From assembly GCA_011317545.1 (NCBI GenBank), contig WUJK01000005.1, positions 1,550,001 through 1,614,000 on the forward strand: a DNA stretch of 64,000 nt, given 5' to 3'. Origin of the DNA: Coniella vitis. Its lineage: Eukaryota > Ascomycota > Sordariomycetes > Diaporthales > Schizoparmaceae. Each line of letters opens with the position of its first letter. Within the stretch, counting starts at the first letter, position 1. The notes beneath the pieces were generated by a model. That model was given only the letters and a program-made list of their open reading frames with translations, had not been told where the DNA came from and searched no databases. The translations under genes and the position numbers were made by a program. This document shows, piece after piece, positions 1-10,725 of this stretch.

Positions 1-294
1 TGTACCAGTGCGTACAAAAAGGAGAGAAAGAAAGGGCGCTGTTCTACCTGAACCCCCCTCCCCCCCCCCCCTTTACACGCGTATAAGCCCACAGCTGGGA
101 CCACCGCGAAACGACGTTATGATCGTGCAAGGAACAAACGTATTCACCAAATATAGTGGACTTTGTGTGTGTGTGTGTGTGCAGACATCAGCAGATAGGA
201 GCGCAAGAACGTCCAATCAAAGTATCCAAAATTGTTTTTCATTGTACTGTTTTATTGTAGCTTTCCTTTCCTTTTCTTTTTCTATTTATTGGAA

Positions 295-298
<4 letters not shown>

Positions 299-334
<36 letters not shown>
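299..334. repeat. (TA)n microsatellite
   Basis: Uninterrupted alternating TA tract of about 36 nt in non-coding DNA. Confidence 0.95.
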
Positions 335-339
<5 letters not shown>

Positions 340-581
340 CTGCCGGTCAGCAGAACATGTTCAGTCAGTATTTTAAGCAATTCCATGTGACATTGTGTAC
401 ATAGTATGTAGTAAGGTGGTATTTTTTTTCAAACCTTCCTCTCGCCCCCCCCCCCCTTTCCTCCATTTATAGATGATGTACCGAATAGATCTAGAACAAA
501 AGAAAAGAAAAAAAGAAAAAAAAAGCGACAAAACAGACCCTTTTGAACTTACAGAAGTGATAGATTTCCTTGACTCACAGC

Positions 582-605
582 GAGTGAGTGAGTGAGTGAG
601 TGAGT
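582..605. repeat. (GAGT)6 microsatellite
   Basis: Six perfect tandem GAGT units in non-coding DNA. Confidence 0.95.
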
Positions 606-986
606 TGAGCCGAGTGGTACGTGCAAGAAAATCATCAAGATGCAAGATCCTCCCGCAATAATCAGCCTTGTCCAAGCAGCTGACTCTTTGTTTTTTTTTT
701 TTTTTCTTCTTTTTTTTTCTTTCTTTTTTTTTCTAGCCTCTCTCTCTTTTTGAGAAGTAGTACTACGTCTTAAACCCTATGGAATTAATTACATACTAAT
801 AAGCTTAAACAGGACCATGAGAGCAACTTATGTCATTTCATCTAATTTATTTGGCCTTGCTATGATATTCTTTGCCGACAACCGACCGACCCACCCTAGA
901 CGGGATTCTACCGAAATCAATAGTTTTATCCAAACATTGGGAATAATCGCATATTCATTTGCCTCTTCTCAGTCAACCCTGGAAAT

Positions 987-1012
<26 letters not shown>
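987..1012. repeat. (AC)13 microsatellite
   Basis: Perfect AC dinucleotide tract of 26 nt in non-coding DNA. Confidence 0.95.
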
Positions 1013-1017
<5 letters not shown>

Positions 1018-1638
1018 CTCAAAGCCCAAGGAAGAAATAAAAAATAAGAACCAATAAGTGATGGATCATCGTCGTCGAGGGGGGAGCTGGGGCCCGGGGA
1101 GGGGGGAGAGGGGAGGGGAATCCTGGCGGAGTTTGCGGTCCGATGCAGAGGGATAAGAAATAACCTTGTTTTATTTATTATTATTATTTTTTAAATTAAT
1201 CTTCTTTCTTGGTATTCTTTCAAGGAGCATGGGAAATATTCATAACTTACATGTAAACACAACCATAGTCGTTTGCCCGCGGCCCCCCCCCCCCCTCCCG
1301 GGCCGGCCCTCCAAAAAGACCAATCAGATTACATGAATCGATCAATAATGATTAGTACAAATCGAGAACGACACCCCTCCTAAAAAAACACACAAAAAAA
1401 AAAACTAACTACAAGAGTAAATAAAGATTTGATATTCGATCTAGCACGGCCCCCCCCCGGGGGGTGAATGGGTGGGCAGAACCAGTCACAGATGAGATGG
1501 GATCAATCAAGTCAGCCTGATCATTCGATTTGACTTTCTGGAGGACGAGGAAAAAGGAGGGGAGGGGAAACGGTAAGGCACTCATGAAGAAAGAAAAAAA
1601 AAAAAGACAAGGGATCTAGAAATCATCAGTAGCCCATT

Positions 1639-1640
<2 letters not shown>

Positions 1641-1671
<31 letters not shown>
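1641..1671. repeat. Poly-T tract of 31 nt
   Basis: Uninterrupted run of 31 T, the longest homopolymer in the window. Its exact length in the genome is uncertain because such runs are hard to sequence. Confidence 0.9.
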
Positions 1672-2899
1672 CATGAAATGTTACTTCACTTTGCTGGTCA
1701 TCGCGCCAATAGAAGGTTGTATGGTTTACATACCTACGCAGGCTATCCAAGTAACTAAACTCGCTCACTCACTCCATCACGACATCTGGAACAGAGTGGA
1801 CCCAAGCACAGCATGTGTGTGGTACTATACGCCAAGAAGCGGTGATTTGCAGCATCATCGCCAGCAGCTAGCAGCTTGGCTGGCTGGCTGGCCACCTGGG
1901 ACATATACACACATACACACATACCTACATACATACGAACCAGAGAAGAGGAAAAAAAGAAGAAAAAAAAAAGAGAGCCGGTTGTTTGACATCACGGCAA
2001 GAAAGCAAGGTCGTCACGCTGACGGTGTGTTTTGCCCCACCGTCATACATAAAAAACACCGTCCATTCGCCCGCCTGCTTCCAGAGACCGCGTGAACAAT
2101 ACATAGTTCTGGCTTTCTTTATCATTCTAGCGCCGCCTTGTCAGCCTCGGGTAAGACGGTCACGAGGGAGAATAAATGCCCGAGGGCAAACTGAAGAAAC
2201 AAGGAAACGTTGGTGCACATGTTGGATGTCTGTGCACCACCTCACATGGGTACAGAACATTCATCGCAAGTGGTCCAGGTTGCCGGGCCAGCGTTGACAG
2301 CAGGCTAGGAGAGAATGCCAATGAACAAATAGAGAAACGTCGGTCTCAGCTGATGAGTTCATTCATTACAACAAAACAAAATCAACAGTTGAATGAGACA
2401 GGACAGCCAGTACTGAAGAAACAAATCAAATTTGTGCTGAAAATGGTATCTTGAAGCCGAGAGAGAAAAAAAAAAAAGAAGAAAAAGAAGAGAAGAAGAC
2501 TAGAAAAGTCTCAAAACACAGACACACAAATGACCCGGCCAGCCCATCGATCCCCCAAATCATTCATCCGTATTCCAACCCAAAACGCCGGCTCACCGCC
2601 ATATACACACTCCGCTCCCCCAGGACCACTTACTTCAGGTCCCCGCCATCCCTGAAGCTTAGGCCGTGTAACCAGACGCAAAACCAAGGCCAGCCAGCCA
2701 TGTACGTCGTCTATCTCGCATCGCATCTTTTTCCCAAATTACGTCGTTCATGGAGCTATATCGTGACAAAGAGGGAAACCAAGAGCTGCATATAGCGTCA
2801 TGCAGACGGTATTTGCCCTCTCCATAATTCCAAATCACTTCCCAGGCCACCCCCACAAAGAAAACGCAAGCAATTCCACCACAGCACTGCACAATTTTC

Positions 2900-5000
2900 T
2901 CAACGAGCCTGGTAGTTTGGTGGTTTTCTTCCCACAGGTGGTGGCGGTGGTTCATCGTCAATCGGATATGGAGGCGTGATGTTGGTATCGTTATAGTGAG
3001 TGGTGGGAGATGCGGAAACTGTAGGGATGACTGGCGCGGTGCCCGCTCTCCGCATACCCTGCTGTTCCGGGAGAGGCGTCTTGGGTGGTAGGGGCGGAGG
3101 CTCGACGCGCGTGTATTGTGGCGTTCCATAAGCACCTTGACTCCGGGGCCGCTCGTCCGCCGAGACAATGGCAATCTTGTCCGAGCCCGCGGCGGTGCGG
3201 TACTGCGAGGGCGATATTGCGTGCACCACGAGGTGGTCGTCGTGCTCGGCATTCTGGTCGGGGGTGGTTGCCGACGGTGGCCGACTCTCGCGGCGCGGCG
3301 AAAGGGGAGCGGGGATCGAAGCCTCTTCGTCTTGTGGAATCGGAGGCAGAACACGCTCATACGAACTCCTTGGCGATTTTTGGTTGGGCACCGAGAGAGC
3401 TTCCATTCCCGAGTCGTAGGATTGCCGGTCGATGGACTGTCGGCTCGAAGGTGTCGTTGGCCACGCCTCGGGGATTTCGGCCGGGAGCTCGACTGCAAGT
3501 GGGGAGAGGAAGTTGTAATCTTCCTTGAGCGGTTTCAAGTCAGAACCGGCGCTCTGTCGTTGAAAGTGCTGCTTGGCACGACTGATCTTGGCCAGCTTGA
3601 TTGCGCAGTCCTGGACCATCTTTTGCTCTGCTCTGCGGCCCAGGTACATGCGCGTGGACGTTGAGATTTCCGAGAGTCGGTGCCATTCGTTCATGCCAAA
3701 GTCGCCCACGCCCACTTCCACGTTCAGCCTGTAGTAATTGTCGATGTTGACTCCTTTGGATGGAAGATACTCCTTGACCATTTGCTCGTGTGTCTTTTCG
3801 CAGCCCTCGATCTTGGATATCAGGCTTCTCCTGGCTTCGGCAAAGCCTCCCAAGAAACCCTCGTACCATTCAGTCTTGTTGCTGTCGCTGTGCCTGGGCC
3901 GCTTACCTGTTCCCAGGCTCAGAAACACTCCAATGTCACGACCGGGCCATTCGTTGGTCGTCGCTTCTTCTAGCGCTTCGGGAGAAGGGTTGAAGCGGCC
4001 GTTGCCGCCGTCGTGGAAAACGGTCTGGCCGATGCGGATGGGTTTGAATGCCAGGCCGATGGAGCAGGTCGCTCTGCCCGCCTCCCAGATGGTGCAGTCG
4101 TACTCGGGGGCAGATTCTCGTCGCGAGTCGTAGGATCGCAGCAGCACAACGTCGGATTTGGATCGCGCGCCGTTGTACACGGCTGTCACAGCACTGTATC
4201 GGTTTTTATGTTTGGTTAGTCACCGAGTTCGCGATGCCTTTTGAGTGTGGATCTAGCAAGAAAATCAACCTGGGGGGGGGGGGGCAAAGCGCACGTCTTG
4301 GTTCGGTTCTCTCTCTCGTCGTAGAGGCGCGCGTCGGGATCACCGCCTCTTCCACTGTATGCAGGCCGGCTCATCTGCGCCGTGGGGCTCCTGGCGCTAA
4401 AACTGACGACGCTGGCATTGCTAGCATGCCTCCTCGGGCCTTGGCTGTTGCCGCGGGAGTTGGGACTCAACGGGCTGAACAGCGACGAGGCGCCGTCGTC
4501 GCCTTCTGCCTCCGAGACAGTGTGCTCTGCGACAGCCTCCTGGATGGCCTCCTCGAGCTTGGAAGCCTTGAACAGGGTGGAATGTGTTGGAATGCCGAAA
4601 ATGGTCTTGTCCGTCTCGAAGACCATGCGCGTCATGCGCACGTAGAGCTCCTTGCAGGTCTCGATGTCGAGGCGCAGGCGGCCGAGCATCAGGGCGATCA
4701 GCCCGCCGGTTCCAGTGCCGACAATCAGGTCGAAGTGGTCGGCGGGCTTTGGGATTTCGTGTCGGCGCGGGGCGCGGCCCTCCATCTCGACAAAGGTCCG
4801 GTGCATGATTTCCTGGATGAGGATGAACATGCTGTAGCCGCGCACACCACCGCCGTCTGCAACGAGTTCTTCCAGTCAGCGCGCATGTCCTCTCTGTAGC
4901 AAAAGCGGGAGCGCAAGGGAGCAGTCAACGCACCTAGCGACAGCACACGAAGGGGCGGCCCCTTGGTGGTGTCCTTGCGAGCCAGACCAGTCGAAGCCAT
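2900..5000 (-). CDS. Patatin-like phospholipase family protein lacking the catalytic serine
   Basis: Three exons are inferred: 5000-4934, 4856-4295 and 4193-2900 (640 aa). Splicing exon 1 to exon 2 rebuilds the patatin oxyanion motif DGGGVRG (residues 23-29), and splicing exon 2 to exon 3 gives an uninterrupted RTKTAVTAVYNG. Patatins are lipid acyl hydrolases with a Ser-Asp dyad. Here the nucleophile elbow reads GTGTGG (residues 69-74), so the position that is serine in GxSxG is Gly71. The Asp motif DGG is present (Asp271, in FHDGGNGRF). The C-terminal third is Pro- and Ser-rich and probably disordered. Intron 2 carries a 12-nt homopolymer just before its CAGG. The start is the first ATG in frame with the oxyanion motif. 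Family membership is clear. Hydrolase activity is doubtful; a lipid-binding or regulatory pseudoenzyme role is inference. Confidence 0.88.
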
Positions 5001-7216
5001 CAATCAGTCTGGAAGCAGGAGCTGGGTTTTGGTCTTCTTTGGGTTGGGGGGAAGGGGGGGATGGATGGATGGATGGCGCGGGAGCAACGGTGAGCAGATG
5101 TCGTCAGTGCAGACGAAGCGGACGGCTGGTTTGTGGAAGGAGGAGGGGTTCTTCTAGTTACATAGTAAAGCGGCGGCAGCAGGTCGATGACATGCGGGCA
5201 GCCAATCCCGAGCCCCTGCTGCGGCAGCCCAGGCGCAAACTTCCAAAAAGTCAAGTGGTACTATGGTAAATCACCCACTAATAAAGAAGAGATCAGGGGC
5301 AGGGGCAGGGGCCGGGGCCAAGGCCACAGGTGCGTCACCGGTCCACTTGCCAAAAGAGAGATCAGTGCCAAGTGACGCTGACTTGGGCGATTGACAGCGC
5401 CACAGTCAGTAATAAAAAGCCAGTCATCACTAGGTGCCATTCTACATAGTGCCATCCATCTGGTTTGCAGTCAACAGAGGATCAATAACCCAAATGCTGG
5501 TTTTGTTGGAACCGACAGACAGAATTCCAAGGGGCGTTCAACGGTTGCACTTGTAAGCATAGCATACCCATGTGTAGACGAGAACTTAAAAATCCGGTGC
5601 CATGTACTATGTACCTGATCGTACCAAGGGCTTCCCTGTCATTATCCTGTCAGTGGAGCGCCGCAGCACCGCCACAGCGCCTCTGCAAACCACACCCACT
5701 GGCTTGCCCGAACAGCGCCCGAGCAGCCCGACGTCCGAGGCGGCAACCCTCTGAGTCCATCCAATGTACTATAGTACTAGGGATGAGATCGGCCGAGAAG
5801 GTAGCAATGCATTTGCTGCCAATACGTCAAGATGAATAAGTTCATTCAGAAAATCCTGAATGCATACAGGATAAAGAGGGAGCCCATCAACCGATATCTC
5901 CCCACAGTTCCTGTTTGCTCAATGTGTTCAGGGTTTGTTGCAAAAACGAAGGGTACATAGTGCAGTATTTAGCGAGGTACCCGGTCACTAAAAAAAACGA
6001 TCTATTACTGCTCTGTAGTGGGTGAGCTTCTGGAAAACGGACCGACCAAGCGACTTTCCACACAGAGAACCCTGCCAAGCTGAAGAGGCCTCTGCTAGCA
6101 TGCTGTAGTATAAGTAAGCAGCATCAGTTACAGCGCTTCATTGGCCCTGCTACGACACTGGCTCCAGTGGCTGTGCAAGTTAGCCTCCCCATCGCCAAGA
6201 GTCCCGTGCCATTCGCGTTTTCCTGTCAAAGTACGGATTGACGCTTTGGACACACTATTCTCGGCCGAATTCAGGCTATTACTATGTACTGTAGCTTGAC
6301 GAGACTCGTCTTTTCCCGCATCTTCTATTTTTGAAAAGGGCGAGCTTGCAGCTCAGTTGCGCGGACGGTTGACGGCCCTCGTGGATTGTTAGCGCGGAGA
6401 GCGCCCGAGACACGCTAAACGGTAGAGGTATCTTCCCGCCTTGGTATTCACAGTATAGGAGTACCCAGGTATAGCCTCGCTTCATCGATGCCTCCATGAT
6501 TATAAGGTGTCTTTTGAGAATTTCCATAGTGACCGTTACTTAGCAAGGCTGTGCTGTGCTACTTGTTTACAACAGCGTTGTCCGAGCCCACTAAAGGTCC
6601 GGCTTCTAGAGACCCAAACCGCGTCACTTGGGCAGGTTCTGCAGAAATGAAGACATGACCACACTCCATTGCTATCGGCCGGGATTCTGTAAACGACCAA
6701 TAATGTGCTGCCTCAGCGAGCACTTAGCCGTCAAAGGCATAATATAGGGAATATCATATCCTTTCACGAGCCCCTGCACTATGTTCAAGCCTGGTTGGGT
6801 TTCCTATGCAATCCATTTATTTGCGACAAGACAGAGAAAGTGTAAAAGAACTCGGTACTTCGTCCTGCAGAATACTGTAAGGATAAACAGGCACTGGGCT
6901 CTTGAAGTGGAAAGATGCGGTCAGCTGACTGCCTGGATACTCACCCGTGGCGCGAGATTGGGGGAGAAAGATGATCATGAGGGAGGCACTTGTACAGGTT
7001 CTTTCTAAGCAAGAGAAACTCCAAAGCAGCTAGCTAATGCGGCCGGTATAACTATTCCGTCAAGTGTATTCCATATGGATGCGCCGTATAGCGCTTATTA
7101 TTGTTCTTATTAACATCTACTCGATCTCTCGACCCCCAGTCACTCACTACATACTGACTTCTGTCCGATATTAGGTCTCCTGAAGCATAAGCATACTAAG
7201 CTTACACACACACACA
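5001..7216. other. Gene-free stretch
   Basis: No supported gene is seen. Open frames are below 100 codons and resemble nothing known to me. The left part should contain the promoter of the patatin-like gene. Copies of the TACATAGTA/TACTATGTA motif occur at 5160-5167, 5605-5612 and 6280-6287, with near matches at about 5445, 5764 and 5957. Confidence 0.6.
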
Positions 7217-8062
7217 ATGGCTCCGGCCCCGCAGCAGAACATATACGATGTCCTGATCATAGGCGGCGGCGGCGCGCCCAGCCGGCCTCAGCGTAGCCAC
7301 AACCACCGTTGTCCGCCAAGTCGTGACCGCCATTGTGTCTTTGACTCGCACGTCTACCGCAACGCCCGTGCTGAGCACATGCACGGCGTGCCCGGCTTCG
7401 AATCACGTTCGACCCCCGCCGTCTTTCGGACGAAGGCCAAGGGGGGATGGCTATCGTCGCGCGCTACGAGACTGTAGAGTTTAAAGCGTGCTTGGATTGC
7501 CAAGGTGGAAAAGGTGTCCCGGGGCTGACTCGGCGGCGGCGGGCCTGTTTCGGGCAACGGATGGGTGGGAGAAAGAATGCCTACTTGGGCAGAAAGGTCG
7601 TGCTGGCGACCGGGGTGAAGGATGTTTTGCCGGATGTTGAGGGGCTTGATGATTGCTGCGGCCGTGGAGTGTGAGTTTCCTCTCTCTCTCTCTCTCTCTC
7701 TCTTTAATGATTGACTCATCCGTTTTTCTTCTTCTTTTTTCTTCTTTCTTTTTTAAGCAAGGAAATGGGAACGGTGATACTGACAAACCTCCCATCAAAC
7801 GCGATATCTCCTCCAGTTCGACTGAATGGAGCCGAGATTATAGATAGCCTGGAACTCGAGACTGGCGAGAATGGCCAAATCAAGACTCACCCGCCCTTCA
7901 ATGAGACAACTAACTGTGCACAGCGTGTTTGCTGCTGGGGACGCTGCCGCTGAAGTGCGCGTCGTGTCGAATGCGATATACGGCGGCTCCATGGCGGGCG
8001 GTGGTGTAGCCATGCAGCTGCTGGTCGAAAAAGGCTCGGTCCAAGTAGAGAGACAGAAATAA
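7217..8062 (+). pseudogene. Decayed thioredoxin-reductase-like (GliT-type) FAD oxidoreductase
   Basis: The start reads MAPAPQQNIYDVLIIGGG, the FAD-binding beta-alpha-beta onset of small fungal thioredoxin-reductase-like enzymes. The family sequence then continues in changing frames. It moves to a PAGLSVATTVVRQVVTAIV-like phase, returns for VFDSHVYRNARAEHMHGVPGF, shifts in a G run to ARYETVEFKAC, and later reads LGRKVVLATGVKDVLPDVEG. A CT microsatellite and T-rich DNA follow directly. Next come C-terminal pieces (IKTHPPFNETT and, in another frame, VFAAGDAAAEVRVVSNAIYGGSMAGGGVAMQL). The central NAD(P)H-binding part, which would carry the CxxC redox centre, is missing. At least four frame changes plus this deletion make a functional product very unlikely. 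Relatives include disulfide-forming enzymes of secondary-metabolite clusters, but no cluster is seen here. Confidence 0.82.
7681..7703. repeat. (TC)n microsatellite inside the pseudogene
   Basis: Perfect TC tract of about 23 nt, sitting where the central catalytic domain of the reductase should be encoded. Confidence 0.9.
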
Positions 8063-8206
8063 AGAAGAAAGAAAACGCCACGCAGATTTGACAATTCGAT
8101 TTGTAGAATCACTGGAGAGCAAGTCGCCATATCACACAGGTATAGGTGATGTGTGGGCATACGGGCCGTATGCGAACTGGATAGGGAAACCATAAATATT
8201 CGAACA

Positions 8207-9554
8207 TCATGCCATCCTCTTCCACCACTTGGGAAAGTCCCTTGTAGCCCTCCACGCCTCAGATTCCGCCTCGATCGAATGAAGCCAAACGTCTCGCCAA
8301 GTCCCCTTGATATCATCCCTGTGCTCAATCGGACCCCCCCAAACACCACAGGAAACTCCCCTCGGCCCGCGCTCCGTCAGGGCTGTCCAGCAACCCCATG
8401 GCTACATCCACAACATCCCTTTTCTTATCAGCAGCGTAAAAGACGCTTGCCGAGCAAGTCGCGCAAAAGTACCGCTTGACGCCCGCAGAGCTGCAGTACA
8501 CAGCCAGTGTGCCCAGCCTCGGATCACGCTCTGGAGCTGGCGCCGTCACAGCCGCGCAGAGACTGGCCAGAGTCGAGGGAAAGCCAGAAGACGTCCGTGT
8601 CCGTGTCGGGCCTTTGTCGTGCTGCTTCTGCGAGAAACCGACGTGCCGCAGCGCCGCGGACGTCCAATGCACAAAATCTGTCCCGCAGCATGTCCTGCAC
8701 GAGTCACACGCATCCGCGCCCACCACGGGCTTGCGGCTCGCGGGGTCGATGAACCGCGGTAGCTTCTCTGGCTCCAGGGCCGCATACTCGCGATATGCCT
8801 CCTCGGCGTGGTAGACCAGGTCGACGCCGCGGCAGTGGCACCAAAGCGGGATCTCTTGAACTTGGCTGTTCCTCCACGTTGCTGGCGTGTCAAGGACATG
8901 CTTCTCCCCGACTCGAGGCCAGTCGTCGTCGTCCTCTGCGATTTCCTTGCTGCGCACTCTCCTTCCAGGCCAGCGCTTGGCAGGCTGGTTGTGGTTGTTG
9001 GCAGCGCCATTGGGCCTGCGCATGATTGGGCTTACCCCGCCGTCAACGGTGTCTTCAAGGACAATGTGCTCGGCGAGTTCGACCAGCAGCTGGTCTGTTG
9101 GGTGCTGGTGCCCCAAGTCGATATCGTTGACAAGCGCGCCCGTAAATACGGCATATTGCCTGCTCTCGCCCGATGGCTGCGAAGCACTATTTTCGTCCTT
9201 GCTGTCCTTGTTCTTGTCGCCATCATCGCCATCGCCATCGCCATCGTCACCGTGTTCATTCGCCGGCAGGTCCCAAAACAAGTTACTCGAGCAAGTCCCG
9301 CAAAAGAGCACCTTGAGGCGCTGCGAGAAGTCGTACACTTTCAGCGCCGAGGCGCGGATGACGGCTGGGTCCCCGGGCCAGAGGGTGTCGGAGCTGTACA
9401 TGGCGCCTGACATGTGCCGGCACGAGGTGCAGTGGCATGCGAAGCCCTTGAGCGGGAGGCTCGCCCGCGCGACGGTGGCGGTAAATGTGTGGGCTTTGCA
9501 GAGGCACTGGGCTGCGAGGTGGATATTCTCGTCGTTGTTTGGGGATTCAGCCAT
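8207..9554 (-). CDS. GFA (CENP-V/glutathione-dependent formaldehyde-activating) double-domain protein, frameshifted 3' end
   Basis: Reading from ATG 9554, the protein has two GFA zinc-binding units. The first has CLC near the N-terminus, HCTSC and FCGTC. The second has WCHC, DSCRTC and YFCATC. They are separated by an Asp/Gly/Lys-rich insert. GFA folds bind zinc through such cysteine sets; the substrate is unknown. The frame meets a stop at 8327-8325 just after a run of seven G (minus strand; + strand C at 8334-8340). Dropping one G lets the frame continue as GGPIEHRDDIKGTWRDVW.. to WWKRMA and a stop at 8209-8207. That tail of about 40 residues looks like a natural GFA C-terminus. Either the assembly has one extra base or the gene is recently truncated by a tail mutation. 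The first 409 codons are open either way. The start was chosen because residues before this Met are poly-basic and not family-like. Confidence 0.8.
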
Positions 9555-10005
9555 TCTTTTTCTTCTTCTTTTCTTTAGTTGATATATCGTTGACTGATTG
9601 CTTGACTGTACCAAATTAGAGGGATTGGGGAAGAAGAAAAAAGAAGATGTTCTTGGACTGTCGGGCGTCAGTGGCTATAGGAATGCCGCTTGTCATTATG
9701 CGCCCTTTGGGGTGGCGGATATATCGTTTGATCCGCTGCCCAGATTGTGTCACGGCACGCCCTTTTCGATTAAGCTTCTTCTCGAAGGATTGGAAGTGCA
9801 GATCATCAACTGGCATTTATTTGAAGCTGTGGGATCACCATAAACCAGCCAAGTCTATCCTCATACTTGGCTACACCATAATGCAGTCTCGATCCAGTAC
9901 AAAATAGTCCTTGGCCCATTCTTGAGCCATCGCTGCCATGGTTCTCTTGCGCTTATTCTCCCAGTGATTGACAGCATTGTATTGAGAGTCAGCACAGGAT
10001 CCACG
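9555..10005. other. Intergenic gap
   Basis: About 450 nt between two minus-strand genes. It should hold the promoter of the GFA gene and the 3' end of the acetyltransferase gene. Nothing else is visible. Confidence 0.6.
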
Positions 10006-10725
10006 TCAAGCAAGCGCCTTTCGCATATACGCAGCCACAAACTTGAAATCCTCACGCCCAGGAAGCGGCTCTGCATACAGAGGCTCATCCTTCCACTTGA
10101 CATAGCCCATCCTCCCATACCAGGCCTCATTGCTCTTCCCCCGATCCAGCGGCCGTCGCCCCCCGGTGGCCAATGCGTACTCGGCACGGTGGACATCGTC
10201 GTCCCAGTACCGCCGGCTCAACGTCGTGATGGCAATCGCCTTGCAGTTGGGCGACCCGTACGGCTCCTCGCGGGCACACCGCTCGAGCAACTCCATTGCC
10301 GCCCGGCCCGCGCCGCCCTGGCGATGCGCGGGCAGGATGAACAGGCGCGAAATGGTCATGACCGACTTGTCGTGCGGGTTGGCGAGCTCCAGGTTCGGCG
10401 GTTCGGCCTCGGCGTCCAGGGAAACGTGGCCGATGCGGATGCAAGAGCGCCCCGCCGCGTCTTGGTCGTCGTCGTCGTCGTCGTCGTCGTCAACTGCTTG
10501 TGTTGCTGGTGCCGCCGCCTCCTTCTTCTTCTTCTTTGTGATCCAGAACATGGACTTGATGCGCGCGTCCATGGCGGCCCGCCACGCGTCAATGTAGTCT
10601 GGGGTGTTGGCCCAGCCGCAGATCTCGCGCTGGCGGAGCAGCTCGGCGCACTGAGACTCGTCGTAAAAGTCCACGGGCTCGAGACGGCAGGCTGTGCGGG
10701 CGGTTTCGCGGGTTGCGGATCCCAT
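10006..10725 (-). CDS. GNAT-family N-acetyltransferase
   Basis: Intronless frame of 239 aa beginning MGSATRETART. The N-terminal half (EPVDFYDESQCAELLRQREI.., then WANTPDYIDAWRAAMD) matches the layout of fungal GNAT proteins. The acetyl-CoA-binding region is visible as LFILPAHRQGGAGRAAMELLER, with the Q/R-x-x-G-x-G/A-type pyrophosphate loop, followed by the C-terminal YGRMGYVKW strand. GNAT enzymes move an acetyl group from acetyl-CoA to an amine; the acceptor cannot be told here. A tract of nine aspartates (about residues 78-86) comes from a GTC/GAC trinucleotide repeat at 10465-10491, and a short Lys run precedes it. The start at 10725 is preferred over the Met five codons upstream. Confidence 0.88.
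   Translation of the reverse strand: MGSATRETARTACRLEPVDFYDESQCAELLRQREICGWANTPDYIDAWRAAMDARIKSMFWITKKKKKEAAAPATQAVDDDDDDDDDQDAAGRSCIRIGHVSLDAEAEPPNLELANPHDKSVMTISRLFILPAHRQGGAGRAAMELLERCAREEPYGSPNCKAIAITTLSRRYWDDDVHRAEYALATGGRRPLDRGKSNEAWYGRMGYVKWKDEPLYAEPLPGREDFKFVAAYMRKALA
10465..10491. repeat. (GTC)9 coding microsatellite
   Basis: Nine perfect trinucleotide units inside the acetyltransferase gene, read on the minus strand as nine Asp codons. Confidence 0.95.

Larger units (their letters stand above)
1..2899. other. Gene-free stretch rich in simple repeats
   Basis: No convincing gene is visible on either strand. The stretch is packed with homopolymers (C, A, T and G runs), dinucleotide and tetranucleotide repeats and purine- or pyrimidine-only blocks. 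The open frames here are short and made of repeat translation. It lies downstream of the patatin-like gene, so its right end probably holds that gene's 3' untranslated region. One copy of the dispersed ACATAGTA motif is at 399-406. Confidence 0.7.

Noticed and set aside
8..376. 122-codon frame at the left end
   Set aside because: Made of C-run, GT-repeat and TA-repeat translation (poly-Pro, Cys-Val and Tyr-Ile runs).
7676..7760. Intron that would rescue the thioredoxin-reductase-like gene
   Set aside because: A GTGAG-type donor exists, but joining it would still leave several frameshifts and no CxxC domain.
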